This document shows, one piece after another, positions 45,527 through 54,036 of a DNA stretch of 64,000 nt. The notes beneath the pieces were generated by a model. It was not told the DNA's origin. It saw only the letters and a list, made by a program, of their open reading frames with translations, and did not search any database. A program made the position numbers and the translations under genes. This DNA is from QHXQ01 sp036389375 (lineage in GTDB: Bacteria > Acidobacteriota > Blastocatellia > Pyrinomonadales > Pyrinomonadaceae), in NCBI GenBank assembly GCA_036389375.1, contig DASVQA010000132.1, positions 30,679 through 94,678 of the forward strand. The letters are read 5' to 3'. The number at the start of each line of letters is the position of its first letter. The first letter of the stretch is position 1.

Positions 45527-46933
45527 ATGACACGCTCGCTGCTCCTCTCTTTGTTCGATGAAACGGAGCGCCGCCCGCTGACGGTCTCGGAGTTGACCTC
45601 GCAGGTGCGCGGCGCGTTGGAGAACCGTTTTGCCTCCGTGTGGGTCGAGGGCGAGATTTCCAACTTCAAGGCGCACACGTCGGGGCACTGGTATTTCACC
45701 GTCAAGGACGAGGGCGCACAACTGCGTGCGACCTGTTTTCGCGGCATCAATCGTGCGATCCGTTTTCGCCCGGCGGACGGCTTGCAGGTGCGCGTGCGTG
45801 GGCGGCTGACTGTCTATGAGCCGCGCGGCGACTACGAGTTGATCGTCGAGGGGCTTGACCCCGTCGGCGCGGGCGCGTTGCGCGTGGCGTTCGAGCAGTT
45901 GCGTGAGCGGCTGGCGGCGGAAGGCTTGTTCGACGGGGCGTTGAAACGGCCGCTGCCTTTGCTGCCGCGCCGCGTCGGCGTGGTCACGTCGCCGACGGGC
46001 GCGGCCCTGCGCGACATACTACACGTGCTCACGCGGCGCACGCGCACGGTCAATATCTTGTTTGCGGCGACGCGCGTGCAAGGCACGGGCGCGGCGCGCG
46101 AGATTGCGCGGGCGCTGGCGCTCTTGAACGCGCATCATCGCGCGGCGCTGGCGGCGGGGCGCGCTGACGAGACGATTGATGCGATCATCGTCGGGCGCGG
46201 CGGCGGGTCGGCGGAAGACCTGTGGGCGTTCAACGAAGAAGAGGTCGCGCGGGCGATTCGTGCGTCGGCGATTCCCGTGATCTCGGCGGTCGGGCACGAG
46301 ACGGACGTGACCATCGCGGACTTCGCGGCGGACGTGCGCGCCGCCACGCCTTCGGCCGCCGCCGAACTCGTCGCCGCGCGCGAGGACGAGATGGCGCTCG
46401 CGGTCTTTGCGCGCACACGCGATCTGGTGCAGGCGATCAGGTATCGCGTTCTGGCCGACCGGACGCGCGTGCAGGATGCCGCCATGTCTTACGGCTTCGA
46501 CGAAGTGCGGACGCGGCTGCGCGAGTTGAGCACGCAGACCAACGATGCGGCCCGCCGCTTGGAACAGCAGTGCGCGCGGGCGGGCGAGCGGGCGCGGCGG
46601 CGTCTTGAGCGCGTCGTGCGCCGGCTTGCACCGGCACGCGCCGGGGCGCGGGCGGCGGTCGCACGCGGCGAGTTGATCGCGGCGCGCGCGGCTTTGCAGG
46701 CGCAGATGGCTGCGCGTGTGGACGATGCGCGGGCGCGGCTCGAAGTCGCGGTCGCACAGCTTGACGCGCTCTCGCCGCTCGACGTGCTCAAGCGCGGCTA
46801 TGCGCTGGCGGAGGACGAGGCGGGGCGACCTTTGCGTTCGTCGTTCGGCGTACGGCGTGGGGCGCGCGTGCGCGTGCGGCTGGCGGCGGGGCGCTTGTTG
46901 TGTCGCGTTGAAGAGACGGAGAGCGAGGGCTGA
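45527..46933 (+). CDS. xseA: Exodeoxyribonuclease VII large subunit
   Basis: This is a 468-residue XseA. The N-terminal OB fold has LTVSELTSQVRGALE, FASVWVEGEISNF and HWYFTVKDEGAQL. The catalytic domain has PRRVGVVTSPTGAALRDIL, IIVGRGGGSAEDLWAFN and IPVISAVGHETDVTIADF. A long coiled-coil region (about 290-420) precedes the C-terminal KRGYALAEDEAG strand. It cuts single-stranded DNA together with XseB, encoded two genes downstream. Confidence 0.95.
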   Translation: MTRSLLLSLFDETERRPLTVSELTSQVRGALENRFASVWVEGEISNFKAHTSGHWYFTVKDEGAQLRATCFRGINRAIRFRPADGLQVRVRGRLTVYEPRGDYELIVEGLDPVGAGALRVAFEQLRERLAAEGLFDGALKRPLPLLPRRVGVVTSPTGAALRDILHVLTRRTRTVNILFAATRVQGTGAAREIARALALLNAHHRAALAAGRADETIDAIIVGRGGGSAEDLWAFNEEEVARAIRASAIPVISAVGHETDVTIADFAADVRAATPSAAAELVAAREDEMALAVFARTRDLVQAIRYRVLADRTRVQDAAMSYGFDEVRTRLRELSTQTNDAARRLEQQCARAGERARRRLERVVRRLAPARAGARAAVARGELIAARAALQAQMAARVDDARARLEVAVAQLDALSPLDVLKRGYALAEDEAGRPLRSSFGVRRGARVRVRLAAGRLLCRVEETESEG

Positions 46934-46934
46934 T

Positions 46935-47708
46935 ATGTCAGGCACTGTGCCCGGTGAGCGCAGCAAGAAGCAACGGCGCAGCCGCATCGTCGTCAACGTG
47001 GACGACGTGCAACCGGCGGCGACCGCATCATCGAAGCCCAAGCCGCAGGGGCGGCGGCGACCCGCGCGCCCACGCTCGCGCAACCCGCGCGTGCTCGTCC
47101 CCGTCGGCATTATCGCGGCGGTCTTCATCGCATCCCTGCTCGGCGGTTATTTCTGGTGGCAGAGCTACAAGGCGAAGCCCGCGTACTCGCTCGCGCTCCT
47201 GTTGGATGCTGCGCGGCGCGACGACCAGACGGCGTTCGATGCGCTCGTTGACGTGGACGCGGTCAGTCGCAGCCTCGTGCCGCAGGTGGCGGCGCAGGTG
47301 CGCGCGCCGGGCACGACGCCGATCCCGCTCGCTGTGCGGCGGCAGATCGAAGCGAACGCGCAGGTGTTATTGCCGGGCGCACGCGATCAGATTCGCGCGG
47401 CGTTGATGCAGCACGTTAAAGACGTGCTGGTGCGTAGCGGCACGGCCGACGACTATTTTCTGACGCTCGCGCTGGCCGTCCCGCGCGTCGTCGAGATCAA
47501 GCCGGGGCTTGAGGGGCAAGACTTAGACGTGGCGGCGACCGCGAGCTTGAGCGTCAACGGGCGGCCCGTCGAACTGGGCTTGCGCGCCAACGATGGAGCA
47601 AGTAATAGAGCGAGCGACGCGCGCTGGCGCGTCGTGAGCGTTAAGAGCGACGAGTTAGCGGCGCGCGTGGCCGAGACGCTGGCGCGCGTCTATCCGGCGG
47701 GCAAGTGA
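46935..47708 (+). CDS. Single-pass membrane protein of unknown function between xseA and xseB
   Basis: This 257-residue protein has a basic, Pro/Arg-rich N-terminus (1-50), one membrane helix (about 53-75, VPVGIIAAVFIASLLGGYFWW) and an external domain of about 180 residues with LLLDAARRDDQTAFDALVDVDAV. The last part resembles DUF2939-like proteins, in which repeated helical hairpins precede a conserved beta pair, but the match is weak. It begins one base after the xseA stop and ends 15 bases before xseB, so it belongs to the operon. Confidence 0.75.
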   Translation: MSGTVPGERSKKQRRSRIVVNVDDVQPAATASSKPKPQGRRRPARPRSRNPRVLVPVGIIAAVFIASLLGGYFWWQSYKAKPAYSLALLLDAARRDDQTAFDALVDVDAVSRSLVPQVAAQVRAPGTTPIPLAVRRQIEANAQVLLPGARDQIRAALMQHVKDVLVRSGTADDYFLTLALAVPRVVEIKPGLEGQDLDVAATASLSVNGRPVELGLRANDGASNRASDARWRVVSVKSDELAARVAETLARVYPAGK

Positions 47709-47723
47709 GTCAGCCTTATTTGC

Positions 47724-48029
47724 ATGACGATGAGAACGAAGAAAGCAGAAGCACAGGCGCAGAGTTTTGAAACGTCGCTGGCGGCGCTCGAAGAGATCGT
47801 GCGCGAGTTGGAGCGCGGCGACCTGCCGCTGGAAAAGAGTCTGGCCCTGTTTGAGCAGGGCGTGCGGCTCTCGCGCGAATGTCAGGAGCGTTTGCAGGCG
47901 GCCGAGCGGCGCATAGAGGTGCTGTTGCGCGACGGCGACGGGCAACCCGTTGTCGGCGCGTTCGCCGAAGAGGAACTGACGCGCCTGACCGCGACCGAAG
48001 AACGTGAGGACGATGAGAGCGTCTTCTGA
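47724..48029 (+). CDS. xseB: Exodeoxyribonuclease VII small subunit
   Basis: This 101-residue protein is slightly longer than typical XseB (about 80). It has the family core FETSLAALEEIVRELERGDLPLE, then SLALFEQGVRLSRECQERL. The C-terminal acidic tail is variable and overlaps the ispA start by 17 bases. Several XseB subunits bind the coiled coil of XseA. Confidence 0.94.
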   Translation: MTMRTKKAEAQAQSFETSLAALEEIVRELERGDLPLEKSLALFEQGVRLSRECQERLQAAERRIEVLLRDGDGQPVVGAFAEEELTRLTATEEREDDESVF

Positions 48030-48939
48030 GTCAACGGTCGCACCCGCCGCACACGCCGAGGCGCTTGCGTTCCTGGCGCGCTGCCGCGCGCTCGTGGACG
48101 CGCGCCTCGACGCGCTCGTGCCGACGGCTGTGACCGCGCCGGGCACGGTACACAGCGCGCTGCGTTGGAGCCTGTTCGCGGGCGGCAAGCGTCTGCGTCC
48201 CGCGCTCCTCATCGCGGTGGGCGAAACCTGCGGCGCGCCGCTTGAACAGCTACTCACAACGGCCTGCGCCTTCGAGCTAATCCACACCTACTCGCTCATC
48301 CACGACGACCTGCCCGCGATGGACGACGACGACCTGCGGCGCGGCCGGGCGACCTGTCACATACAGTTCGGCGAAGCGACCGCCATCATCGCAGGCGACG
48401 CGCTGCACACGCTCGCGTTCCAACTGATCGCTGAAGATGAAGGTTTGAGCGCAGAGGTGCGCGCGCGGCTCGTCAGCGAGTTGGCGCGCGCGGCAGGCAC
48501 GCCGGAAGGGATGATCGCGGGGCAGGCATTTGATCTGGCGGCCGAGGCGCGCGCCGTGAGCGGCGCAGAGTTGGAAGCGATTCACCGGCTGAAGACCGGC
48601 GCGCTCATCACGGCAGCGGCGCGGGCCGGTGCGCTCATTGCGGGCGTGGGCGCGGCGGAACTTGCGGCCCTCACGGTTTACGCCGCCCACCTCGGGCTGC
48701 TCTTTCAGATCACGGACGATCTGCTCGACGTAACCGCGACGGCCGCCGACCTCGGCAAGACGCCCGGCAAGGACGCGCGCGCGCGCAAGGCCACGTACCC
48801 TGCGCTCTACGGGGTGGAAGCTGCGCGCGAGCGGGCGCAGCTTGTGCACGAGCAGGCGCAGGTCGCGCTCGACGAGCTTGCGCGCCCCGTTGCGCTGCTG
48901 CGGGCGCTCGTCCGGTTCATCCTCGCACGGCAGGCTTGA
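48013..48939 (+). CDS. ispA: Polyprenyl (farnesyl/geranylgeranyl) diphosphate synthase
   Basis: This 308-residue class I prenyl synthase has GGKRLRPALL, the first Asp-rich motif HDDLPAMDDDDLRRG, and the second motif QITDDLLD, with KTGALITAAARAG in between. Spacing before the first motif (FELIHTYSLIHDD) is of the IspA type that makes C15 or C20 chains. The ATG at 48013 overlaps xseB; a GTG at 48004 is also in frame. The xseB-ispA arrangement is a widespread one. Confidence 0.92.
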   Translation: MRASSESTVAPAAHAEALAFLARCRALVDARLDALVPTAVTAPGTVHSALRWSLFAGGKRLRPALLIAVGETCGAPLEQLLTTACAFELIHTYSLIHDDLPAMDDDDLRRGRATCHIQFGEATAIIAGDALHTLAFQLIAEDEGLSAEVRARLVSELARAAGTPEGMIAGQAFDLAAEARAVSGAELEAIHRLKTGALITAAARAGALIAGVGAAELAALTVYAAHLGLLFQITDDLLDVTATAADLGKTPGKDARARKATYPALYGVEAARERAQLVHEQAQVALDELARPVALLRALVRFILARQA

Positions 48940-48974
48940 GGGCCCGACCCGCCAGACACAAACATAAACAGAAG

Positions 48975-49433
48975 CTAACTGCGGAACGCCGCGAGCACTT
49001 CATCGGCGTGCTGCTCGACGTTGACCTTGTTGAAGACCCGCTTGATCTTGCCTTCCTTGTCGATCAGAAACGTCTTGCGCGCCACGCCCATGTAGGTCTT
49101 GTCGCCCCAACGCTGTTCGCCGTAGACGCCGTAAGCGTCCGCGACCTTATGATCTGTGTCGGCCAGAAGCGTAAAGGGCAGATTGAACTTGGCGGCGAAC
49201 GCCTGATGCGAAGCTTCGTCGTCGAGTGAGACGCCGAGCACGCGGATGCCGGCCTGTTGATAGATCGAGTTTGCGTCGCGGAACGAGCACGCCTCTTTCG
49301 TGCAGCCCGGCGTGTCGTCCTTCGGATAGAAATAGAGCACCACGTTCTGCCCGCGTAAATCCGCGAGCCTGACCTCGCGCCCCTGTTCGTCGCGCGCGTT
49401 GAAATCGGGCGCGGTGTCGCCTGCTTGCAGCAT
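48975..49433 (-). CDS. bcp: Thioredoxin-dependent peroxiredoxin Bcp
   Basis: This 152-residue cytoplasmic Bcp/PrxQ reduces hydroperoxides using thioredoxin. The motif DDTPGCTKEACSFRD has peroxidatic Cys44 and resolving Cys49; KFNLPFTLLADTDHKVADAYGV and FLIDKEGKI follow in normal order. It has no signal peptide, unlike the paralogue at 112. It converges with ispA; no hairpin stands out in the 35-base gap. Confidence 0.95.
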   Translation of the reverse strand: MLQAGDTAPDFNARDEQGREVRLADLRGQNVVLYFYPKDDTPGCTKEACSFRDANSIYQQAGIRVLGVSLDDEASHQAFAAKFNLPFTLLADTDHKVADAYGVYGEQRWGDKTYMGVARKTFLIDKEGKIKRVFNKVNVEQHADEVLAAFRS

Positions 49434-49521
49434 CCTTGTCGTCCTCCGTCAGTCTGTTGATATTGATTTGCGCACGCATGTTAACACGATGCGAGGGGCG
49501 TGTGCGCTCAGCGCGGGGGCG

Positions 49522-50334
49522 TTAAACTTGGGCTTGCGGCTGTGCGTCGGGCGCATGCTTGCGCTGCATGCTGCGCAGGGGTTCGGGGACGAAGGAGGTC
49601 AGGTGGAAGGCGGCGGTGTGCCCGTCGGGGAAGGCTTGATAGAGTTGCAGGTCGGGCAGTTGGAGACAACTGAGGGGCGAGGCGTCGGAGAAGCCTGTGT
49701 CGAGACCGATGGCGCTGTGCGAGACGTAGATGCCGTGCCGGCCGATGCGCCCGCGCAAGGGCAGGAGCGGGACGGGCGTGTGTCCGAACACACAGGGCTT
49801 GCCCGCGTAGTGTTTGAAGAAGTTGGGGTCGCGCGTCCAGAGGAGCGTGTGCGCGGGTGTGTCGCGCGGATGCTGCCCGTCGCGCAAGCCGGCGTGGACG
49901 TAGAGCGCGTAGTCGTCTTCGTGCCAGAGCGGGAGTTGCCGGAAGAACGCCAGATGCTCAGGCGGGATGGCTGCGGCGAACTTCTCACGCAGGAGGGCAA
50001 AATCCTGATCGGTGCGGATGCGTAAGGACTCGCCCGTGTACTGCTCAATCGTATGCTCGCTGCCGACGGCGGCGTGCAGCCAGAGCAGGTCGGCCTTGTC
50101 CACGAAGTCCAGTAACATCTGTTCGTGATTGCCGCGCAGGCAGACGACGCGCTCAGGTTGCGCCTCTTTGAGCGCCAGCACGTCTGCGACCGTGCCGGGA
50201 ATCTGGTCGCCGCGATCAACGAGATCGCCGAGGAAGATGAGCGTGTCCTCTGCGGCATCGCGCGGGAGCAGGGCGAGCAGCGCGCGGAGTTGCGCGCGCC
50301 GGCCGTGCAGGTCGCCGATGATGTAAGTTCTCAT
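49522..50334 (-). CDS. PPP-family Ser/Thr protein phosphatase
   Basis: This 270-residue metallophosphoesterase of the bacterial PPP type has the metal and catalytic motifs YIIGDLHGR (GDxHG), FLGDLVDRGD (GDxVDRG) and CLRGNHEQ (GNHE), then later His residues in LYVHAGL and VFGHTPV. It dephosphorylates proteins or diadenosine polyphosphates. Its start overlaps the stop of the upstream Ser/Thr kinase gene by four bases, so the kinase and phosphatase are made together and probably act on the same targets. Confidence 0.92.
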   Translation of the reverse strand: MRTYIIGDLHGRRAQLRALLALLPRDAAEDTLIFLGDLVDRGDQIPGTVADVLALKEAQPERVVCLRGNHEQMLLDFVDKADLLWLHAAVGSEHTIEQYTGESLRIRTDQDFALLREKFAAAIPPEHLAFFRQLPLWHEDDYALYVHAGLRDGQHPRDTPAHTLLWTRDPNFFKHYAGKPCVFGHTPVPLLPLRGRIGRHGIYVSHSAIGLDTGFSDASPLSCLQLPDLQLYQAFPDGHTAAFHLTSFVPEPLRSMQRKHAPDAQPQAQV

Positions 50335-52799
50335 TCGCCGCTTGCGCGCGCCGCGCCGCGCGTCTCGTCTATCCGGGCCATAAGGGTGCGGAAGCGTTCG
50401 TCTTCGCGCAGGTTGGCCCACACAGGATTGGCCTCGAACCAAGGCCGGTTTTCATTGCCTGCGTCAATAGCGTGCTCAAGCCATTCAAACGCCTCTTCGT
50501 CCATGCCTTCGAGCGCGTAGGCGGAAGCGAGCCAGTAGGGCGTGTCGTGGTCGGCGTCGGCCACGCGCTTGACGCGGTCGGTCAACTGCGCGCGCGCCTC
50601 TTCGTGGCGACCGAGCATCGAGAGCGCAATGGCGAGGTGCGGGCGTATGCCGTCCATCGTCGGATGGCTCGTCAACACGTCCTGCAAAATCTCGACCGCC
50701 TTCTGCGCCTCGCCCTGCCGGTAGTGCCAGACGGCGCGGAAGGTGCGGATGAACGGGTGGTCGGGCTCGACCGCCGCGCCGCGTTCGAGTTCGTGGAGCG
50801 CGTCCAGATAGCGCCCCTGATACATGAAGATGCGCGCGCGGTTGTAGCTGACCACGACGCGCTCGTTCGGATTGAGCCGCAGCATGCGTTCAAGACTGCG
50901 GAGCGCGCGGTCGTACTGCCCGTCGAGCCGGTAGAAATAGGCGGCGATGAAATGAACGCCCACGTCGTTCGGCGCTTCGTGGCGCAGCCGCTCCACCTCC
51001 GCGCGCGCCTTGCGGCGCTCGCCGCGCCAGAGGTAGATGAAGATCATGTGCATGCGCGCTTCGTTGTTTTTGGGATCGAGCGCCAGCCCCTTGTTGAACT
51101 CCTCTTCCGCGCGGTCGTAATCCACCGCATCACCGATGCCTTTGATGACGCGATTGGCGTAAGCGCCGCCGAGCGCACAATGGGCGAGTGCGAAATCGGG
51201 ATCGAGTTCGATGGCGTGCTTGAAGTAGGCGATGGCCGTGTCCATGTCTTCGCTGTCGAGCGTGTGATAGACGAAGCGCCCCATCGCGTTGCGCCCGCGC
51301 AAGTATTCCTCGTAGGCTTCGGCGTTGGCGCTCGCCGGCTGCGCGAGCAGTTGCTGTTCGTCCGCGCTCAACTCGACGCTCAAGCCCTCGACGATGTGCT
51401 GCGAGATCATGTCCTGCACGCTGATGATGTCGGTCGCGGACGCGTCAATGCGGTCGCTCCAAAGCAGCGCGCCCGTGTCCACGTCGAGCAGTTGCGCGTT
51501 GACGCGGAGTTTGTCGCCCGCGCGCAGGAAACTGGCCGAGAGGACTGCGCCGACGCTCATCTCGCGCCCCGCCGCACGCGGATCGATCTGCTGCCCCTGA
51601 TATTTGACGATCATCGAAGACGGGCGCACGACGAGCGAGCGCAGCCGCGCCAACTCCGTGATGACCGCGTCCGCGAGCGAGAACTCGTAGAAACTTACTT
51701 CCGCATCGCCGCTCAGGTTGCGAAACGGCAGGATGGCGATTGATTTCTGGCCGTCGGGCAAACTCGTCTGCGGCGTGTCGTGCAGGACGCTCGCCGCGCC
51801 GCCGGTGCGTGTGGGGGCGGTGCTGGCGGCGGGCGGCTGCGAACTCGTCTCGCTGCCGGTGATGTTACGCAGCCAGCGTTTGAAGGTGCGACCGAATTTG
51901 GTGGTCTGTTGATGACGCGGGGCGACGGGCGTCAACGCGTCTGCGACGAACTGGCCCGCATCGGTCACATCGCGCAGCACGGCGCGCACGTCGTCGCGCA
52001 ACTCGGCCATCTTCTGATAACGATCTTCGGGGCGCTTGGCCAGCGCGCGATCAATGATCTGTTGCAGACGCGGTGGCGCATCCTGCCGAAAGTCGCTGAT
52101 GGGGCGCGGCGTGTCGTGCAAGACGGCGTAACGCACCTCGACGCTCGTCTTGCCTTGAAAGGGCCAGATGCCGGTGAGCATCTCGTAGAGCAGCACGCCG
52201 GTCGAGAAGATGTCGGCGCGGTGATCGACTTTGCCGCCGGTGGCCTGCTCCGGCGCGGCATAGGTGGCCGTGCCGTAGGGGATGCCCATCTCGGTCAGGT
52301 GCATGTCGGAGCCGTCTGCGCCGCCTTCGTCTAAGAGCTTGGCGAGACCGAAGTCGAGAATCTTGGCCGTGCCGTTGCCCATAACCATCACGTTGCCGGC
52401 CTTGATATCGCGGTGGATGACGCCGCGCGCATGGGCGACGGCGAGCGCGTCCGCAACTTGCAGCGTGATGGAGAGGGCGCTGCGAAGTTCGAGCGGGCGA
52501 CCGTTGACGAGTTGGCGCACGTTCTTCCCCTCGATGTATTGCATCGTGATGAAGTGGACGCCGTTAGCTTCGTGCAGCCCGTAGATGGTGCAGATGTTCG
52601 GATGATCGAGCGCAGAAGCGAGTTGCGCCTCGCGCTCAAAGCGGATCAGGTTGACCTCGCGCGTCGTCAATTCCGGCGAGAGCACTTTGACGACGACCGT
52701 GCGCCCCAGCCGCGTATCCTGTGCCTTATAGACCGTGCCTTGCCCGCCTGTGCCGAGCTTTTCGCTGATGCGATAATTGAGGAGCGTGGAACCGAGCAT
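50331..52799 (-). CDS. Ser/Thr protein kinase with TolB-like and TPR domains
   Basis: This is an 822-residue soluble protein. The kinase domain (1-275) is complete: GTGGQGTVY loop, Lys38, catalytic HRDIKAGN (His129, Asp131), DFG at 149-151 and APEQA. After a disordered linker comes a TolB/FlgO-like domain (about 350-480, SIAILPFRNLSGD, VGAVLSASFLRAGDKLRVNAQL). It resembles the regulator module common in acidobacterial kinases and CadC-type proteins. About seven TPR-like repeats follow to the end. No membrane helix is seen. It is coupled to a PPP phosphatase gene. Targets unknown. Confidence 0.92.
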   Translation of the reverse strand: MLGSTLLNYRISEKLGTGGQGTVYKAQDTRLGRTVVVKVLSPELTTREVNLIRFEREAQLASALDHPNICTIYGLHEANGVHFITMQYIEGKNVRQLVNGRPLELRSALSITLQVADALAVAHARGVIHRDIKAGNVMVMGNGTAKILDFGLAKLLDEGGADGSDMHLTEMGIPYGTATYAAPEQATGGKVDHRADIFSTGVLLYEMLTGIWPFQGKTSVEVRYAVLHDTPRPISDFRQDAPPRLQQIIDRALAKRPEDRYQKMAELRDDVRAVLRDVTDAGQFVADALTPVAPRHQQTTKFGRTFKRWLRNITGSETSSQPPAASTAPTRTGGAASVLHDTPQTSLPDGQKSIAILPFRNLSGDAEVSFYEFSLADAVITELARLRSLVVRPSSMIVKYQGQQIDPRAAGREMSVGAVLSASFLRAGDKLRVNAQLLDVDTGALLWSDRIDASATDIISVQDMISQHIVEGLSVELSADEQQLLAQPASANAEAYEEYLRGRNAMGRFVYHTLDSEDMDTAIAYFKHAIELDPDFALAHCALGGAYANRVIKGIGDAVDYDRAEEEFNKGLALDPKNNEARMHMIFIYLWRGERRKARAEVERLRHEAPNDVGVHFIAAYFYRLDGQYDRALRSLERMLRLNPNERVVVSYNRARIFMYQGRYLDALHELERGAAVEPDHPFIRTFRAVWHYRQGEAQKAVEILQDVLTSHPTMDGIRPHLAIALSMLGRHEEARAQLTDRVKRVADADHDTPYWLASAYALEGMDEEAFEWLEHAIDAGNENRPWFEANPVWANLREDERFRTLMARIDETRGAARASGE

Positions 52800-52910
52800 T
52801 GTGATGCTTCTATTTAACTCCTAACGTACACGCCCGCGCAACCTTGCCTATCGCAAATTTCAAAACACAAAAATTGAACGCACGAAAAGAGCGACGGCGT
52901 AACCCGCGCG

Positions 52911-53939
52911 TTAGCGTCGCCCAACCGGCTGGATAAAACGACCGGCCGGCCCCTTAGGATCAAGCACGCTCTGCAATTCAGTCCAAGGGATAAAGACTTT
53001 ATCGAAGACCGCGATCACGTGCGGCAGATCGTAGTAGAGCACCAACCCGCGCGGCGTCAGCCCCCATGCCAGCCATTGCTCGTAATTATCTTCCGACATA
53101 ATCGGTTCGTCGTCGGGTTGTGTGCCGTTCTCCGCCGCCAGCTTGCGCTGCTGCGCCGCCCAACTGGCGAGCGAGGCGCGCCGGAGCACCGGCTCGTACT
53201 TTGCGCCCGGCTGAAAGAGCGCGGCGAGCGCCAAGGTGCGGCCCGTGCGCAGGTCGTAGTTGAGCGCATCGTAACCGTCATTCGGATGCGCGCCGCCGAA
53301 ATCCACATAATCGCTTAGCTCGACGCTGATGAGATCGTCCGTCGCCAGCAGCACGCTGTAGTCGGTTTCGAGCGCGACATGGTCGGATGGGGACACGCCC
53401 TTGCGAAAATCCGTGACCAGCTTTGTCGCCTTGGCGGCGGCGGTGCGGTTGAAGGCGAGCGCGCCGGGCGCGTTCGTGCCGGCGAGTTGCGGATAGGTCG
53501 CGTTGATGTGCAGCCGTCTGTCGGCAATCGTCTTGGACGTAAACTGCACGGCCGGGTTGGTGAAGGCGACGTGCTGCTCGGCGAGATTGAAGCTTTGCTC
53601 GCGTGTGCCGTCGGGGCGCGTCCAAGTGCCTGCGAGCGTGAGATCGGCCCTGTCCGCGTCGCTCGCCAACTTGCCCGTGAACTTGCCGGTCGGCCGGTGC
53701 GCGGCGTCAAACTCCGCGAGCGTTACGTTGCCCTGCGCGTCTATCTGCCCCGCGAGCGTGAGGCTCTGCCCGATGCGTTCATAGACATAGCTGCCGGTGA
53801 GTTTGCCGCCCTCGCGTTGCAGTTTGACGACGACGGGTTGTGACCCGATAGTGCCGCGAAAAGTTTGCGTGGCCGATTGACCAGGCGTGGGCAGAGAGGC
53901 AGCGAGCAGAAGTGCGAAGGCGAGGAGCGATAGGCGCAT
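52911..53939 (-). CDS. Secreted DUF3298 (RsiV-like) domain protein
   Basis: This 342-residue protein has a signal peptide (LSLLAFALLLAASLPTPGQS). The middle (25-115) is a lipocalin-like beta region describing GKLTGSYVYERIG. The C-terminal half has VDFGGAHPNDGYDALNYDLRTGRTLALAALF (key block GGAHPN), the marker of DUF3298/RsiV, followed by FDKVFIPWTEL. In RsiV the domain binds lysozyme; here it is on a free secreted protein, so that role is only a possibility. Confidence 0.82.
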   Translation of the reverse strand: MRLSLLAFALLLAASLPTPGQSATQTFRGTIGSQPVVVKLQREGGKLTGSYVYERIGQSLTLAGQIDAQGNVTLAEFDAAHRPTGKFTGKLASDADRADLTLAGTWTRPDGTREQSFNLAEQHVAFTNPAVQFTSKTIADRRLHINATYPQLAGTNAPGALAFNRTAAAKATKLVTDFRKGVSPSDHVALETDYSVLLATDDLISVELSDYVDFGGAHPNDGYDALNYDLRTGRTLALAALFQPGAKYEPVLRRASLASWAAQQRKLAAENGTQPDDEPIMSEDNYEQWLAWGLTPRGLVLYYDLPHVIAVFDKVFIPWTELQSVLDPKGPAGRFIQPVGRR

Positions 53940-53989
53940 GATTTAATCCTCTTGCTCTTGGCAGGAGTTGAATCTGCGGTAAAAGCCGA

Positions 53990-54021
53990 CAGGGCGGCCC
54001 GCCTCTATGCGGGCCGCCCTG
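53990..54021. terminator. Terminator between the oligopeptidase and DUF3298 genes
   Basis: A perfect 13-bp GC-rich stem (53990-54002 with 54009-54021) encloses a six-base loop. It lies 16 bases after the oligopeptidase stop and, on the minus strand, is followed by TCGGCTTTTA. Confidence 0.7.
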
Positions 54022-54036
54022 CTTTGTCGGTGGCGC

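Noticed and set aside
50472..51743. Open frame of 423 codons antisense to the TPR part of the kinase
   Set aside because: It is the complement of helical TPR codons, rich in Arg, Val and Asp, and lacks a start signal.
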